This document shows positions 11,780 through 23,060 of a stretch of 64,000 nucleotides of DNA, piece by piece; position 1 is the stretch's first letter, and every line of letters starts with the position of its first letter. The translations under genes and the position numbers were made by a program. The notes below the pieces were generated by a model that saw nothing but the letters and a program-made list of their open reading frames with translations, was not told where the DNA came from and ran no database searches. The DNA is taken from the NCBI GenBank assembly GCA_011109175.1, contig RDEW01000014.1, positions 816,042-880,041 on the forward strand, in the 5' to 3' direction. Origin of the DNA: Dicyema japonicum. Taxonomy: Eukaryota > Dicyemida > Rhombozoa > Dicyemidae.

Positions 11780-13020
11780 AAGTTCTCAACTAACTAAGTA
11801 ATCCCAGACCGACAATGGAGAGGACGAGTCCTGCGGGGTCGAGAATCCTGTACAGCTCTTCTCATTGGACGTGGCATTGGCTCAAACTTTCTGTATGATT
11901 GTAGATATTTCGATAGTGTATGGAACAGAGGGCAGCTCGGTAAACTAGCTGCCTTTAAGAGTTTCCGTTGTAATTCGATTAAGAAATTTTCAATGGGCTG
12001 ATTTTGTGTTCTGGTCCAGTTAACCTTATTGCAGTCTCCTCGATTGCGAATAGTCTCAATCGTGAAATCTGCATTGCCCACGAAAGACTTGCATACGTCA
12101 TCGTGGGTAGGATAAATTGTTCATAAACCATGGCAAGGTTCCCAGTTTGGTCTCTAAATGTTTTTGAGAGCACTTTTAAAATTCTCATTTTCTTCAGAGC
12201 AGAAGTTACTTTTAATAATAATAGCCTTTTCACGAGAGCCATAATATTTATAGCTCCGCATAGGCAGGACACACACTTTATTTAAGTAAAGAACAGTTAA
12301 TTTTTACTAATCGTAGAACCAAGGAATGATCTTCACTTCTTTTTTCTTGTGTGTGGGTCCTTTCTAGACAATTCAGTTCCGCAGTGAGTATCCACTGATG
12401 ACGGCGTCACTCGTCAAACCCTTTTAGCATCGTAGATGCGTGGAACCTTCCACCAGGTGAACAGCAGCGAGAATTGAACCCGTAACCTAAGCCACTTTAG
12501 CCCGAGACCTAACCACTATGCCACCCAGAAGTTACTTTGTTCTCAACATTTCGGATAAAAGAGAATCCCTGATCAAAGGTGACTCCCAGAATCCTCGGTG
12601 TTTTGTTAATAGGAATAACCACGTTCTTAATGATTTTTTGTTCGACACAGAGCTGTCTTTTGTAAGTGGTAAACAACGTGACAGAGGACTTTGTTGCTGA
12701 TGTGTCGAGCCTCCCCGTCCGGAGCCATAGTTCCAGCTTTTCAAGCATTTTTCGAGCGAACTGAGTCGCTGATTGAATGCTTCTCTCCTTGGAGGCAAGA
12801 ATGATATTGTCGGCATAAGAGAGATTAGGCAGTTTTCATTACAGGTTTGTGGCATGTCGTTTATGTAGAGATTGAAGAGTTGGGGTGACAATGAGGAGTC
12901 TTGAAGTACTTCATTTGGAAAGTAGCGAGATCTTGATTTGATGTTGTTGCAGAGTACTTGTGCTCGTCTTCCATTTAAGAAGTTTCCAAGCAAAGATTCA
13001 AGTTCGGATGGATGTCGGTT
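11780..13020 (-). mobile_element. Jockey-like non-LTR retrotransposon (family D), split by a SINE
   Basis: On the minus strand: RT palm pieces GNFLNGRRAQVLC, LSPQLFNLYINDMP, thumb region MLEKLELWL...ILGVTFDQGF, then after the SINE ALKKMRILKVLSKTF and FILPTMTYASLSWAM. The 3' end has MRRAVQDSRPRRTRPLHCRSG, repeated at 48735-48502. The 11910-12110 part matches 51930-52120. Frameshifts and stops make it inactive. Confidence 0.82.
12213..12526 (-). mobile_element. tRNA-derived SINE, best-preserved copy
   Basis: Minus-strand head GGGTGGCATAGTGGTTAGG is a tRNA 5' half with an A box. The B box is GGTTCAATTCTCG (12470-12482). The element ends in a TATTATTATTA-type tail at the left. It is flanked by a perfect 12-bp duplication, AGAAGTTACTTT, at 12201-12212 and 12527-12538. 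Removing the SINE and one duplication restores the interrupted LINE frame (KVTS then ALKKMR). Confidence 0.9.
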
Positions 13021-13080
13021 AAATATCTTTTTTTTGTGAGGAGTTAATAAAATATCTGTTTATTAATTTAATGTAATAAT
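13021..13080. other. Junction between two LINEs
   Basis: AT-rich spacer. The exact 5' end of the following element was not determined. Confidence 0.3.
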
Positions 13081-13366
13081 TATAAATTGGATCCGCCTTA
13101 CTGAGGAGACGCCCAATGCCTGGCCGGCATCAGAGGATCAATCTATTCTTTCCTCGGGGACAATGTCTTTTGCTGGAGACAAGTTCTGGAACGCTGAAAC
13201 GAGTCAGGATCAAGGAGTTAGTTAGATTGGTTACCCTTGGTATTTGGAATAATTTTAATTTAATTAATAAATTGATTTTGGAAAATCTCAACTACTTACA
13301 AAAAATAAATTTGGACTACAGTTCTCCGGCAGTTTAATTTATTGAACACATAGTTATCCTGATCAA

Positions 13367-13396
13367 TTGATTGTTGTTGTTGTTGTTGTCGTCGTT
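13367..13396. repeat. TTG/TCG microsatellite
   Basis: About seven TTG triplets followed by TCG repeats. Reading through them would give a run of Val upstream of the ORF, but they lie before the likely ATG at 13430 and are best seen as leader sequence. Confidence 0.8.
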
Positions 13397-13429
13397 AATA
13401 TATACAGTTCTCTCTCCTATTATCTATTC

Positions 13430-16383
13430 ATGTCTGTTTTTTATGATGTACTACACGAAGACACCTCATGCAAAGGGTGCAGAGTATCCAATTCTCGCAA
13501 GTGCGGGATTCGATGTTCTGTATGTGTTGGTTACTACCACATAGGTTGTGAAAAACTATCCAAGAAAATTGCTCGATCACTTCCCTCGTGGTCGTGCCGG
13601 TCGTGCCGTCTGGAACTCACTAAAATTGAACCTCATGATCATTTTGTGTCATCATCATCTGTATCAGACCTTCTGGAAGCCATGTCTCCGGAGGATTTTC
13701 TGGTTTTATTATCAAACACGCGACAAAGGAAGATTATCCCTGTCAGGATCCCCAAGGCTTCCCGGATCTCAATTGCTTCTGCCCTTTCTTCTTGCATTGA
13801 GAAAGCTGTGTCCAATGGCTCGAAAAAGGATTGGATGGTTCTTTTCTCTTTCCCTGTCCTGGCTATGGGGTTAGAGCGTAAGCCTGCCCCATCTTCTCGG
13901 AAACCCTCTCTATCCCATGTCCTGAAGAAGCGCGTGAGTGCCTTTATGGATTCATGGGAGTCCCTGGCTGAAGAATTATTTGTTTCCCAGTTGATTACTT
14001 CCCAAAGTCCAATTCCACAATCCAGTATGGCTCCTGAGAGGCTTCGCTCTCGTGTCAGGAGGAAATTGATGGAGGGCGATCTTACTGCTGCAGTTCGAAC
14101 TGTTTGTACGGATTCTGACCCGGTGAAAGCCACTCAGGAGACACTCTGTATATTGGGACAGAAACATCCTCCTGAACCAGAAGACTTTTGTAAACCTGTT
14201 CGTCCAGAACAATCTATGCATGATATTTCCACTTCAGCCATTTACAACGCTCTTTGTTCTTTCCGAAGAAGTAGCAGTGGAGGAGTTGACGGTCTCAAAC
14301 CTGGCCATCTGTCAGACTTGGTGTCCCATTCTGTCGGCAGGCCTGGATCGCTACTCTTGGAGCGAACCCGGGATCTCGTAGCTCGCATGCTTTCCGGAAA
14401 CGTTTCCGATTTTGGTCGGAATCTCCTCTTTTCGGCGAATCTAACGGGCCTTGGAAAGAAAGATGGTGGTATTCGCCCCATTGCAATTGGAAACGTATTT
14501 CGACGTTTATCCGCAAAAATGGCTTGTCGTTTTGTTATCTCCCGAATTTCAGCCGAATTTTGTCCTTCGCAGCTTGGTGTCGGAATCAATGGCGGCTGTG
14601 AAGCTGGGATCCACGCAGTGAGAGAATTTGCGTCACAATCAGCTGAATTGAATGTTGAGGACAGAGTTTTATTCAAATTGGACCTCCGGAATGCCTTCAA
14701 TTCAGTCAGAAGGGACACCGTCCTTGATACCTGTAGGAGGAGGATTCCTCAGATTTATCCCTTTGTATATCTCGCGTATTCGGATCCATCCCCTCTTGTT
14801 TTTGGCAGTGGAATTATTTCGTCCGGATCCGGAGTTCAACAGGGGGACCCACTCGGTCCTCTTCTATTTTCCTTGTCTATCGACCATATTGCCCAGGACC
14901 GTTGCACTCCACTAAACGTCTGGTATCTGGACGATTGTATTCTCGGTGGAAGTCCCGATGATATTCTCTCCAAAGTTGCATCGATCAGACGTTTGTGTGG
15001 AAAAATCGGTCTGGAATTTAACAATGAAAAGTGCGAAGCAATTAATCTGAATTTGAGTTCCGATTCATTCTACCTTTTTCATAGAAAACTCTGTGATATC
15101 ATACCAGGGGTTAGGGAGACTCATATTGATTCTCTCGACTTCCTTGGGTGTGGGATTTTGGTAAACCGGGTGAGGGAGTTATTGGAAGGCAAGAAGACTA
15201 ATTTACGTCAATATGCCGACAGGATAAGTTTTTTGGACCGTCATGTCGCCTTTTTTATGCTGAAGAATTGTCTCCTTCTTCCAAAACTCCTTTTTATTCT
15301 ACGGGGATCCCCATGTTACGCCGAAAAAGACCTTCTATCGTTAATTGATGTGGATATCCGGTCAACGATGGGGTCCATTCTTAATGTTTGTTTTGATGAT
15401 TTCGGATGGTTACAGGCCTCACTCCCTGTAGCCTACGGTGGTTTGGGTCTTTCTCTTCCTTCGGACGTTGCTTTGGGCGCCTATTTATCTTCGTTCGGCT
15501 CGTCAAGGCGTTTAGTGGATACGGTCCTTCACTCTACTTCCGGACTAAACGTACCGCTGACGCCGTCGGGAGCCTGGGATGAATGGATGAATTTGTACCT
15601 GAATGCTCCGGCAATTGTGATAAGCAAAAGTCCTATTTGTTTTGTGTCTTCGAAAAGAAGAAAGAGTCCCTTGAAAAGACGGAAGATGTAAGAAGGCTTG
15701 CCTGCCTCAAAACAGCCAGTTGTCACTCGACGGGGGCCTGGATGAACGCTTATCCATCTGCCGAAATTGGAAACCTGTTGGATGATGAGGCTGTGAGAAT
15801 AGCTACCTCGCTTCGTCTTGGTCTTAAATTGTGTGCCGAAAGAAAATGCCGCTGTGGACGTTGGATCGATCCTTTTGGTTATCATCCCTTGTCATGCAAG
15901 ATGAGTGCGGGTCGTTTCCCCAGGCACTCCTGTCTTAACATGACATTAAAGAATTCCCTTGCCTCTGCTGGACACCATTGCCTGTTAGAACCTGCTGGTC
16001 TTTCCCGAAACGATGGAAAACGCCCTGATGGGATGACGACTTTTCCATTCGCCAACGGACGAAACCTGATCTGGGACGCGACGTGTGTTGATACTTATTC
16101 CCCGTCTAATTTGGTTGCTTCTGCTTCAGACCCAGGACATGCTTCAAAGCAGGCCGAGGAACGAAAGAGGAGGAAGTACCAGAGAATTTCGGAGGAGTAT
16201 CTTTTTGTTCCATTCGCGGTGGAAACGTCAGGAATCCTTGGCCCCCAAGCAGATGAGTTGGTTCGTAAGATCGGCTCCATGATTCAAGCTGTGACCAAGG
16301 ATCCGCGAGAGACTGGTTGGTTCCGAGAACGTATCTCGTTGGCTATTGTTAGGGGAAATAGCATGGCCATTCAGATGCCTTAA
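13430..16383 (+). pseudogene. PHD finger - reverse transcriptase - restriction-like endonuclease ORF, one frame break
   Basis: From ATG 13430. A PHD-type zinc finger (C..C...C..C....H..C...C..C, from SCKGC to CRSC, about residues 13-60) comes first, then a variable linker. The RT has LDLRNAFNSVRR, GVQQGDPLGPLLFSL and WYLDDCILGG (about residues 400-510). The thumb follows, then a CRCG...HPLSC knuckle near 15850 and KRPDGM...LIWDATCVDT near 16020-16090, the CCHC + PD..D restriction-like endonuclease. The C-terminus FVPFAVETSG...ERISLAIVRGN is typical of this widespread animal family. The frame changes at 15577-15592, where GGATGAAT is tandemly duplicated; one copy fewer would keep a single frame. 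The element reverse-transcribes its RNA at a nicked target (family knowledge). Confidence 0.9.
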
Positions 16384-16619
16384 TTTAATTTTTATTAATT
16401 ACACATAGTTGGTGAAAGAAAAAGAGATCTGAGAATAAGATAGTGAATCTTCCATAAGATTGGTAATATTTGAAACTCTAGGCTTTCATGTGGGTCACCT
16501 GATCGTTAAGAAAACAGCCTACATTTATAGCGAATATTCTGATATGAGAGATAGAGTTTATATCAAAGATTTCCTACTTGAAGAGTTATTTTCGTTCTGG
16601 CCAGGCACGGCTGGAGTGA

Positions 16620-17715
16620 TTTAGGAGTTTCCACCCATTAATCTTATTTTACTTATTTAAAAACCAGGAATTACCGACAAAATAAAATGGAATAGATGAC
16701 GGTCAGGTGATCCATGTCTCCTTAAGCAGCCGTCTCATCCTTTCTCAGTGTTCCTCCCGAAAACTGACGTACTTCCTGTATGAATGATATACTTTGGAAT
16801 TTTAGAGATTTCAATTGAGCTCCCGTTCCTTGAACGGAGTTGACATTATTGGCGAGGAGAACCTTTGTAGGGCCCTCATGACTGTTTCTTGGGAAACATG
16901 ATTTTCTTTAGATTCGTATAGGATAGGTTTGTGGCCCATTTTGCACAGCAGTAGTTATGAATGTGTTGCCTATAAAGGTGGCTTAACGTTGAGCAAAAAC
17001 AGCCTTTGTAGTATATAAGAAGTGTTTTTACAAAATTTAGTTTTCGTTGGGAAAAGGAAATGACGTTGCTAACATGCTTACTGAAAGTCATAAGGGGGTG
17101 GTACGTGATCCCCAGTAATTTGATGGAGTTAGTGATTGACATTTATTAAGGGTAAAAAAATGTGCCGAGTTCGTTAGTCTTCTGTCTGAAGTGAATACCA
17201 TTGTGGTAGACTTATCAGGACTTGTGCGGAATAGGTTCATCATAAGCCAACAGCTAAGGTTGTCCGGCAAATCTTATAAGCGGGTACCCGCTGTGTAAAC
17301 ACACTGGTCTCTTGTTGCCAAGATTATGTCGTGAGCATAAACGAGGACCAGAGTGTTGTTGCTGCTATAGGAAGGCATATCGGTCATAAAGAGGTTGAAG
17401 AGAATGGTTGACAGTGGGGATTCTTGTGGGACCCCATTTGGTAAAAATTTAGCGACAGAAAATGTGGAATTACTCTTTGTCCGTTGAGGAAGTTTGAAAG
17501 CCAAATGTTCAAATTGTTTGGAATGTTAGAGCATAAATCTTCATAGTGAGTAATTTCCTCTGGAAAAAAAGCCTTCTGTATGTAAATGAAGCACATAAGA
17601 GTCTTTTGATTCTGAGGCTTGCAGTGTAGGCCCTCCTTGATGAATTTCGTTAAGGTGAGTAGTTATAGAGTGACCATTCCTAAAACCATGCTGGAAGGAT
17701 GCGTCGGAAGGTAAG
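16620..17715 (-). mobile_element. Jockey-like LINE family A, 5'-truncated copy
   Basis: On the minus strand: NFLNGQRV, PNGVPQESPLSTILFNLFM, VYAHDIILATRDQCVYTAGT, then LLGITYHPLMTFSKHVSNV. It ends with the shared GATCACCTGAC block near 16710. The YADD motif has become YAHD, and several stops separate the pieces. It corresponds closely to 47100-48010 on the plus strand. It begins only about 40 bases from the start of holocarboxylase synthetase. Confidence 0.85.
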
Positions 17716-17756
17716 GTTTAATTATTATTATTAATTATAAATTAATATTAAATAAA

Positions 17757-19460
17757 ATGTCTCTAATTAATATTGTTATTGTGGTTGATAACATAAATAC
17801 AAATATTCGTTAATACATAATGTACTTTCATCATTAATAAACAAAACTGATTATTGTTTACATGAATTGTCAGATTGTAGCTTATTAACAGTATAATTAC
17901 ATATTATTAAAGCATCCATGGGAAATTAATTGCAAATTACTTGTTTCTGCTCATAATTCTCTTAATAATTACAAAAAGATAAAATTATTAATTATTTCGA
18001 GGGAGGTGGACGGATTATTTCAATTGGAGACTTCATTTTTGACTTTTTCACTACTAATCACTGTTCTGTAGAGGATTATATACAACAATATTCCACAGAT
18101 AGAGAATTCTATATTCATAAAACTCCTATTCCAAATTCAACTATCAAATATGACTCAGCAACAGTAAAGATTGATTACAGTGTGAAAACTCTGTCTACTG
18201 CCAATAAAAAATGCTCAAAATTCAGAAATTATTGTAGCCAGTGTTAGGAAAGGTGATGGACATGCCATGATAATCCTCTGTAAGTAATAGAGTTAATGCT
18301 AAAGGCTGATTTATCCCAAAAGAGTTATTTAACACTTTTTACTAGAATACTCAAAGACCTGGGTATTAGCTGTGACTCAAAAATCGAAGATTCTCCTGGA
18401 AATCTTAACTTTTTAATTTACACAAAGAAAGTAGTGTTTTTGTTTACAAATAGAATATTTCAGATGAATTGAAATTCAGAGATAACTGGACAAATGTGGG
18501 GGACTTTTACAATATAAGGGATTCAAATTATTATTTTAAATTTGTTGAGAATAATTCTGAACTTTGTGCTTTTATTAATCCCGAGTCTCTAAGTAATTTG
18601 GATAATTATAATACTATTTTGGTTCACACAGAAACCTGTCCTTCAACTCAAGATGTGATTCAAAGGTTATGTGGGGAACTATAATTTTTAGTTTTTCAGA
18701 TTTGTGTTTACCTGACTGGAATCCTGTTGTGTGGTCAGATATTCAAACTAAAGGAAAAGGAAGAGGGAAAAACCAATGGATATCTTTGTTTGGGTCTGCT
18801 CTATTTTCTTTTGCTTATAAAGCCTCCACAAAGTCCGTGATTGGAAGGAAACCAATTTTCATGCAATATATTTGTGCTTACTCAGTTGTTGAGGCCATTA
18901 AAAGACTTTTACCAGAATTTGTAATTTATTTATATAATTTAAGTCTCTATCTATTAAATGGCCAAATGATATTTATTATGAGGGTACAAAACTAGGTGGA
19001 GTCCTCGTATCATCTAGTATTAGTAGTAGTCTGTCTACATTCTATTGTGGTTGATTATTATGGTTACTTTATAGGAATTGGAGTAAACGTATGTAATGAG
19101 ACTCCCACTTTGTTTGCAGTCTATTTTGAGATCATTTAATTCGAAAAGGACTGTTAAGTTTCAGAAGTGGTTATTAATATTCTGAGTGTTTTTCACAAAA
19201 TAATGGAAATTATTGAAATTGAAGGAATAGGACAGTTTATGTCTTTATATTACCAGAGTTGGCTTCATGGGTTATTATATGTTTGTGATTATAGAGGATC
19301 TACTGTATTTCTCAAGGAAAAGGATTGTTACGTAAAAATTGTTGGTCTTGATGAGGATGGCTTTTTGGAAGTAGTTAATGAAGAAAGTGGAAATAAATAC
19401 ATTCTCTACCCTGATGGAAATAGTTTTGATATGCTTCACAATATGATCATCCTTAAATAA
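17757..19460 (+). CDS. HLCS: Holocarboxylase synthetase (biotin-protein ligase), several 1-2-nt frame breaks
   Basis: Spliced pieces track animal HLCS. The N-terminal part is MSLINIVIVVDN..., LHELSDCSLLTHPWE and EGGGRIISIGDF; then IIVASVRKGDGHAMI and FTRILKDLGISCD. The catalytic domain has CPSTQDVIQRL, TKGKGRGKNQW (biotinyl-AMP loop), IKWPNDIYY and GIGVNVCNETP. The C-terminal cap is IVGLDEDGFLEV...YPDGNSFDM. It attaches biotin to carboxylases in mitochondria and cytosol. Introns of 22-25 nt are present. The frame needs correction at about 17810, 17983, 18206-18211, 19110 and 19165, mostly run-length changes. So this is either a gene with consensus errors or a young pseudogene; the conserved catalytic residues favour the former. 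Confidence 0.85.
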
Positions 19461-19947
19461 ATTTGTTTCTGTCTTATTAGGATTAATTTCATAACATGGG
19501 GGTCATTGATTCTTTAATAACCACCCCAAGGTTAACATTGGTTAACTAAAAGATACGAAGGTAATAAGTCATTATTAATAAATTCCCCTTGATTTTTAAC
19601 AAGAAAACCATCCTGAGTTAATCCTTATTATCATTTATACACCTAGTGGACCTGATAGCTCAGAGTATCCAAAAGTAGATGGAATACTAAAGGCTTTTGG
19701 AACAATTCTTTTCGCCTAGTATCTGTAGCCGTAGAGTAAATTGAAGGTGATGAAAACCATCCCTCAGTTTTACTCGGATGTCGAGACTGCCACCCACTTC
19801 CGGGTTCCAAGACAAAACATGGGGAAGCCAGACATAAACACCGTGATCACTAATTAAAAAGGGAAATAGAAAAGACAAAACGTAGATTAAAAATACTGGA
19901 GTAATTTCAAAATGTTAATAACTGTGGTAAAACCGCAATAAAAATTA
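19461..19947. other. Intergenic, no gene recognised
   Basis: Spacer between the convergent HLCS and TBC1D22 genes. No domain or repeat was identified. Confidence 0.45.
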
Positions 19948-21157
19948 TTAAATTTCAAAGGCAGACATAGCACAAAAGGCTTTGGCAAGTAAATCATCAA
20001 CGACAGTTTCCTCCCAGTCATAAGTAGGTAGATTTTGTAAAAATAGCATAATGGACTAAAAAATAAATAAAATAACTTGAAAGTCATTATGTTGACTTAT
20101 ATTTGTAGAGAAGTGCCTAAGTAACTCAGCACAAACATAAGCATGAAATGTTGATAATCTGTCCAGTTCACACTACAATAACAGTAATAATTACCAAATA
20201 GGTATCATATAAACGAATACAACAATGTAGAGGCAGTTCTCTCAAAAGAAGATTATTAATCCACCTAAAAGCAAACAGAGACAAATCCACATCCAATGAT
20301 ATCAATTTATTATATAATTGTTCTTTCATTAACAATAAATGCAACCATCCGTTCTCTTTATTATGTTTTCTATAAGTTTAAGACTTCGGAAAATCCCCGG
20401 TTGTTCGGGAGTATAATAATCCTGAATTCCTTCAGTCAATTTTGTCAATGACCAGAACGTCTCTGCCTCAAAGTCCACATGTGCAGTGGAGTAAACACAC
20501 AAAAAGGGAACTATGAGGTCATTGATTCCCTGAACATATCCAGATGCTGGATGTCGTACTGCCCACAAATACAGTATACGTTCCATAACCTACAGTAAGT
20601 CACTAAACAACCTCATGGGCACTTTTTAGTGGTATTTTTGTTCTCGGAATATCTACCATTATCTAAAATAGAGAAATATAAAAACCTGATGGTGGATACT
20701 CTTGAATTTGTGACGAGTGGAAAATAACGCTCAATCAGTTGCCAATATTCTGCCGTTCGTAACTCAGCGTCTCTATTTGATGAATTCTACAGTAAATAAG
20801 CACATTACAATAAGAAACTGCCACGTGGACACCCTCAATGAAGAAGGAACACCATTCCAGGACACTGTTCGTAATTCCCTAATAATGTAAAGAAAACTGA
20901 TACCCAGTGATATATTTTTGGATGACAATAGCTTTAATAGTTTACTAGACTTTTTATTTTGTTGTTCGTTGATTTGGGATAACTTTTCTGAATTTAAATC
21001 TAAAATAATTAAATAAATAACCACGTGAGTGTCGATCCTTGTCAATAATACTGGTTGCTATTTCCTATCATTATCTTATTTACAAATTTTGGTGATACCT
21101 GCTGAATTTTATGATTTATTAAGAAAATTCTTTTGTTATGGTTGTCCATTTATTCAT
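19948..21157 (-). CDS. TBC1D22: TBC1D22-type Rab GTPase-activating protein
   Basis: Minus strand, stop at 19948. Exons joined by introns of 21-23 nt and one of about 37 nt give ELRTVSWNGVPSSLR, then a 37-nt intron before IMVDIPRT. ERILYLWAVRHPASGYVQGIND follows (split by the 22-nt intron near 20600), then TFWSLTKLTEGIQDYYTPEQPGI. The end is FAFRWINNLLLRELPL, CIRLYDTY, HAYVCAELL and LFLQNLPTYDW. These are the TBC catalytic-domain blocks in TBC1D22A/B order, including the YVQGIND Gln finger. The family accelerates GTP hydrolysis on Rabs; TBC1D22 binds the Golgi protein ACBD3 (family knowledge). Vertebrate members have a longer N-terminal region; the first exon here is uncertain, so the 5' limit is only a nearby ATG. 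Confidence 0.92.
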
Positions 21158-21250
21158 TAAATACAAAGAATCATGTCGTCACTGTATAATTAGATCAATT
21201 AATTTTAAATTTTTATTTTATTAAATTTATAAATTCATTCTTCAATTATT
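21158..21250. other. AT-rich spacer
   Basis: Very AT-rich, upstream of TBC1D22 and next to a LINE. Nothing else seen. Confidence 0.4.
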
Positions 21251-23060
21251 TAATAAAATGATAGAAACATGCAACGTGCGTTCGATTTGGTGGCGTTGTT
21301 AAAACTCTCTCGAGTTGGTAAAAATGTTGAAATGAAAAAAGGAGAAGGGTCACTTGTTTTACCAAATGGTAAGAATATAATTTTTGCCATATCAAAGAGC
21401 GTTTTGGCAGCTGACCCAAAAGAATGGGCGAGGCAGGTAGTCCTGCAGGTACGTAGCAGGCTATCCTGAATGCCCTAGAATGGTTGGCCATACTTGTACT
21501 GCTATATCTGTGAGTGAACTCAAGAAAATGGCTGTAGGCAAAGAGGGTACTGGTTTAAAGGAGCGGGGACCAGATGACCACAACTGTCAAAGAGAGCACG
21601 AACACCAGAGCTGTGATACGTTGCAGCGGAATTTTCGATTTCCGGAAGAAATTTTAGGCGCTAGTGAGACATATTCCTTATTGGAGAACGAACGGGGTTG
21701 ATAAAATTTATAATTTCTTTATCAAAAGATGCACCTTAAGAGTCTACACAATGTCTCCACTGCTCTTAGTTCTCTGTTTGGAGCCATTGAGTCGTACCCT
21801 CAATCACCGGTTTGAGCAAATACCAGTTCATTGTGAGGGTGTTTGTTCCAGTACAAATCATTTTTTTTATCGATGACCTGCAAACGACTACATAGTGTTG
21901 TAGAATTTGAGCCCAAAGAGTATGATGAGATGGGTGTTATGATCTGTGGAGTACTCAGAGAGAACCATGTCCATGTGCGATTATATTTACCCCGTGATAA
22001 ATTCGGTCATGAGCTGTGTGGAGTAGTCCAACTAAGTGAGCGTATCCTCATGCGAATGCACGACACTTTGATAGTCGGGTCAAGTGTGTCTGCTAGAAGC
22101 ACGCGATACTAACGACCGAGAAAACACGGACAACTCACCTAGGCACTATCAGACCTTTTTTTCTGCTAAGTATGGTGTTGATGATGATGGGCTAGTAAAT
22201 GTGAAGGCGTTAATCGGATTACAATATAATAATTTGATGGAAAAGATCAATTTAAAAAGCTTTCATAAGGTCCTCTTCAGAGAATTGGATAACTCACACG
22301 TCGACCTTAAGTCGTCGACAACATGGCAACATAAGGTGGCTACAATGCGGTGACAAGCGCTGTACACGTATTGCAAGACCAATATCTTTTGGGGTCGATC
22401 ACAAACCAAAAACTCCATTGTAAGTCAAAGGAGCATGTCGGTTGATCATTTAACCACTCGATGCGGATCCATGCTCTGCCACGACTATGTGTGGAGGCAT
22501 AACGAGGTAGTAAGGAGTCTTCATCTTCTACTATGCAATAAGTATGGTATTCGCCACACCAGAAAGTTGCGGACTCATAAGGTGCAATCTGTAGTAGAGA
22601 ACACCAGGGTCCAAATTTAGATAAACAGTGTTATCTGTACCTCGGTGCTAGTCAAACCACAATAAACCGGACATTGTGGTACAGGATAAGGAGTCTGACC
22701 AAGTCCTTATCATAGAGGTTGGCATTACGTCTCAAGACCATTTGCAGATTGTGGAGGTGGAGAAAAAAAGGAAGTATGACCTGCTTGTAAACGAGATGGG
22801 CAGGTGATTGGTTGCAAGGTCCTCGTTATTCCAATAGTAATGACGTGGGAACGAATTGCAACAACTGCGAGTCTATTAAACACGGTACTAGATATAGAGG
22901 ATGCCCCGTGTTAATGTCAGTTAGACAAAAACTGGAAATTCTCATCAGTAAACCGAAAGCATGACTGATGGAAAGGACCAAAGTCAGATGTAACACGGCA
23001 ACATCACCGGGAATAAATATGCTCCCAGAATCGAAGCCAACGGCTTAGAGGGATAAAAGA
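21250..23060 (+). mobile_element. Second RLE-type LINE family (family E), degenerate
   Basis: RT remains: MSPLLLVLCLEPLSRTLNHRF near 21750 and FFYIDDLQTT near 21870. The C-terminal part has VDHLTTRCGSMLCHDY, RHNEVVRSLHLLLCNKYG and a long clean stretch DQVLIIEVGITSQD...EKKRKYDLL (22700-22790). This H..R / IEVGIT arrangement is the C-terminal endonuclease-like region of a LINE group found in insects and microsporidia. It differs in sequence from the PHD-RT-RLE element. A leading frame (21269-21469) may be its N-terminal part. Multiple stops, inactive. Confidence 0.72.

Larger units (their letters stand above)
13080..16440 (+). mobile_element. Nearly full-length RLE-type non-LTR retrotransposon
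   Basis: A single long ORF (detailed separately) with flanking untranslated sequence, one lesion only, and clearly higher GC than the neighbouring host genes. Degenerate relatives lie at 11300-11700 (+), 50480-51520 (-) and 56480-57340 (+). The ends are approximate because no target-site duplication was recognised. It belongs to the restriction-like-endonuclease group of LINEs; I cannot place it in a named clade from sequence alone. Confidence 0.88.

Noticed and set aside
13367-13430. Poly-valine N-terminus of the retrotransposon protein
   Set aside because: It only arises if translation began before the TTG microsatellite without an ATG; the first good ATG is 13430.
13639-14718. Long open frames on the minus strand within the retrotransposon
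   Set aside because: They are antisense shadows of the RT ORF with no domain of their own.
15577-15691. Programmed frameshift between RT and endonuclease of the RLE element
   Set aside because: No slippery heptamer in the overlap, and an 8-bp tandem duplication explains the frame change fully.
17757-19460. HLCS as a clear pseudogene
   Set aside because: Breaks are small length changes only; active-site motifs and intron borders are intact, so consensus error is at least as likely.
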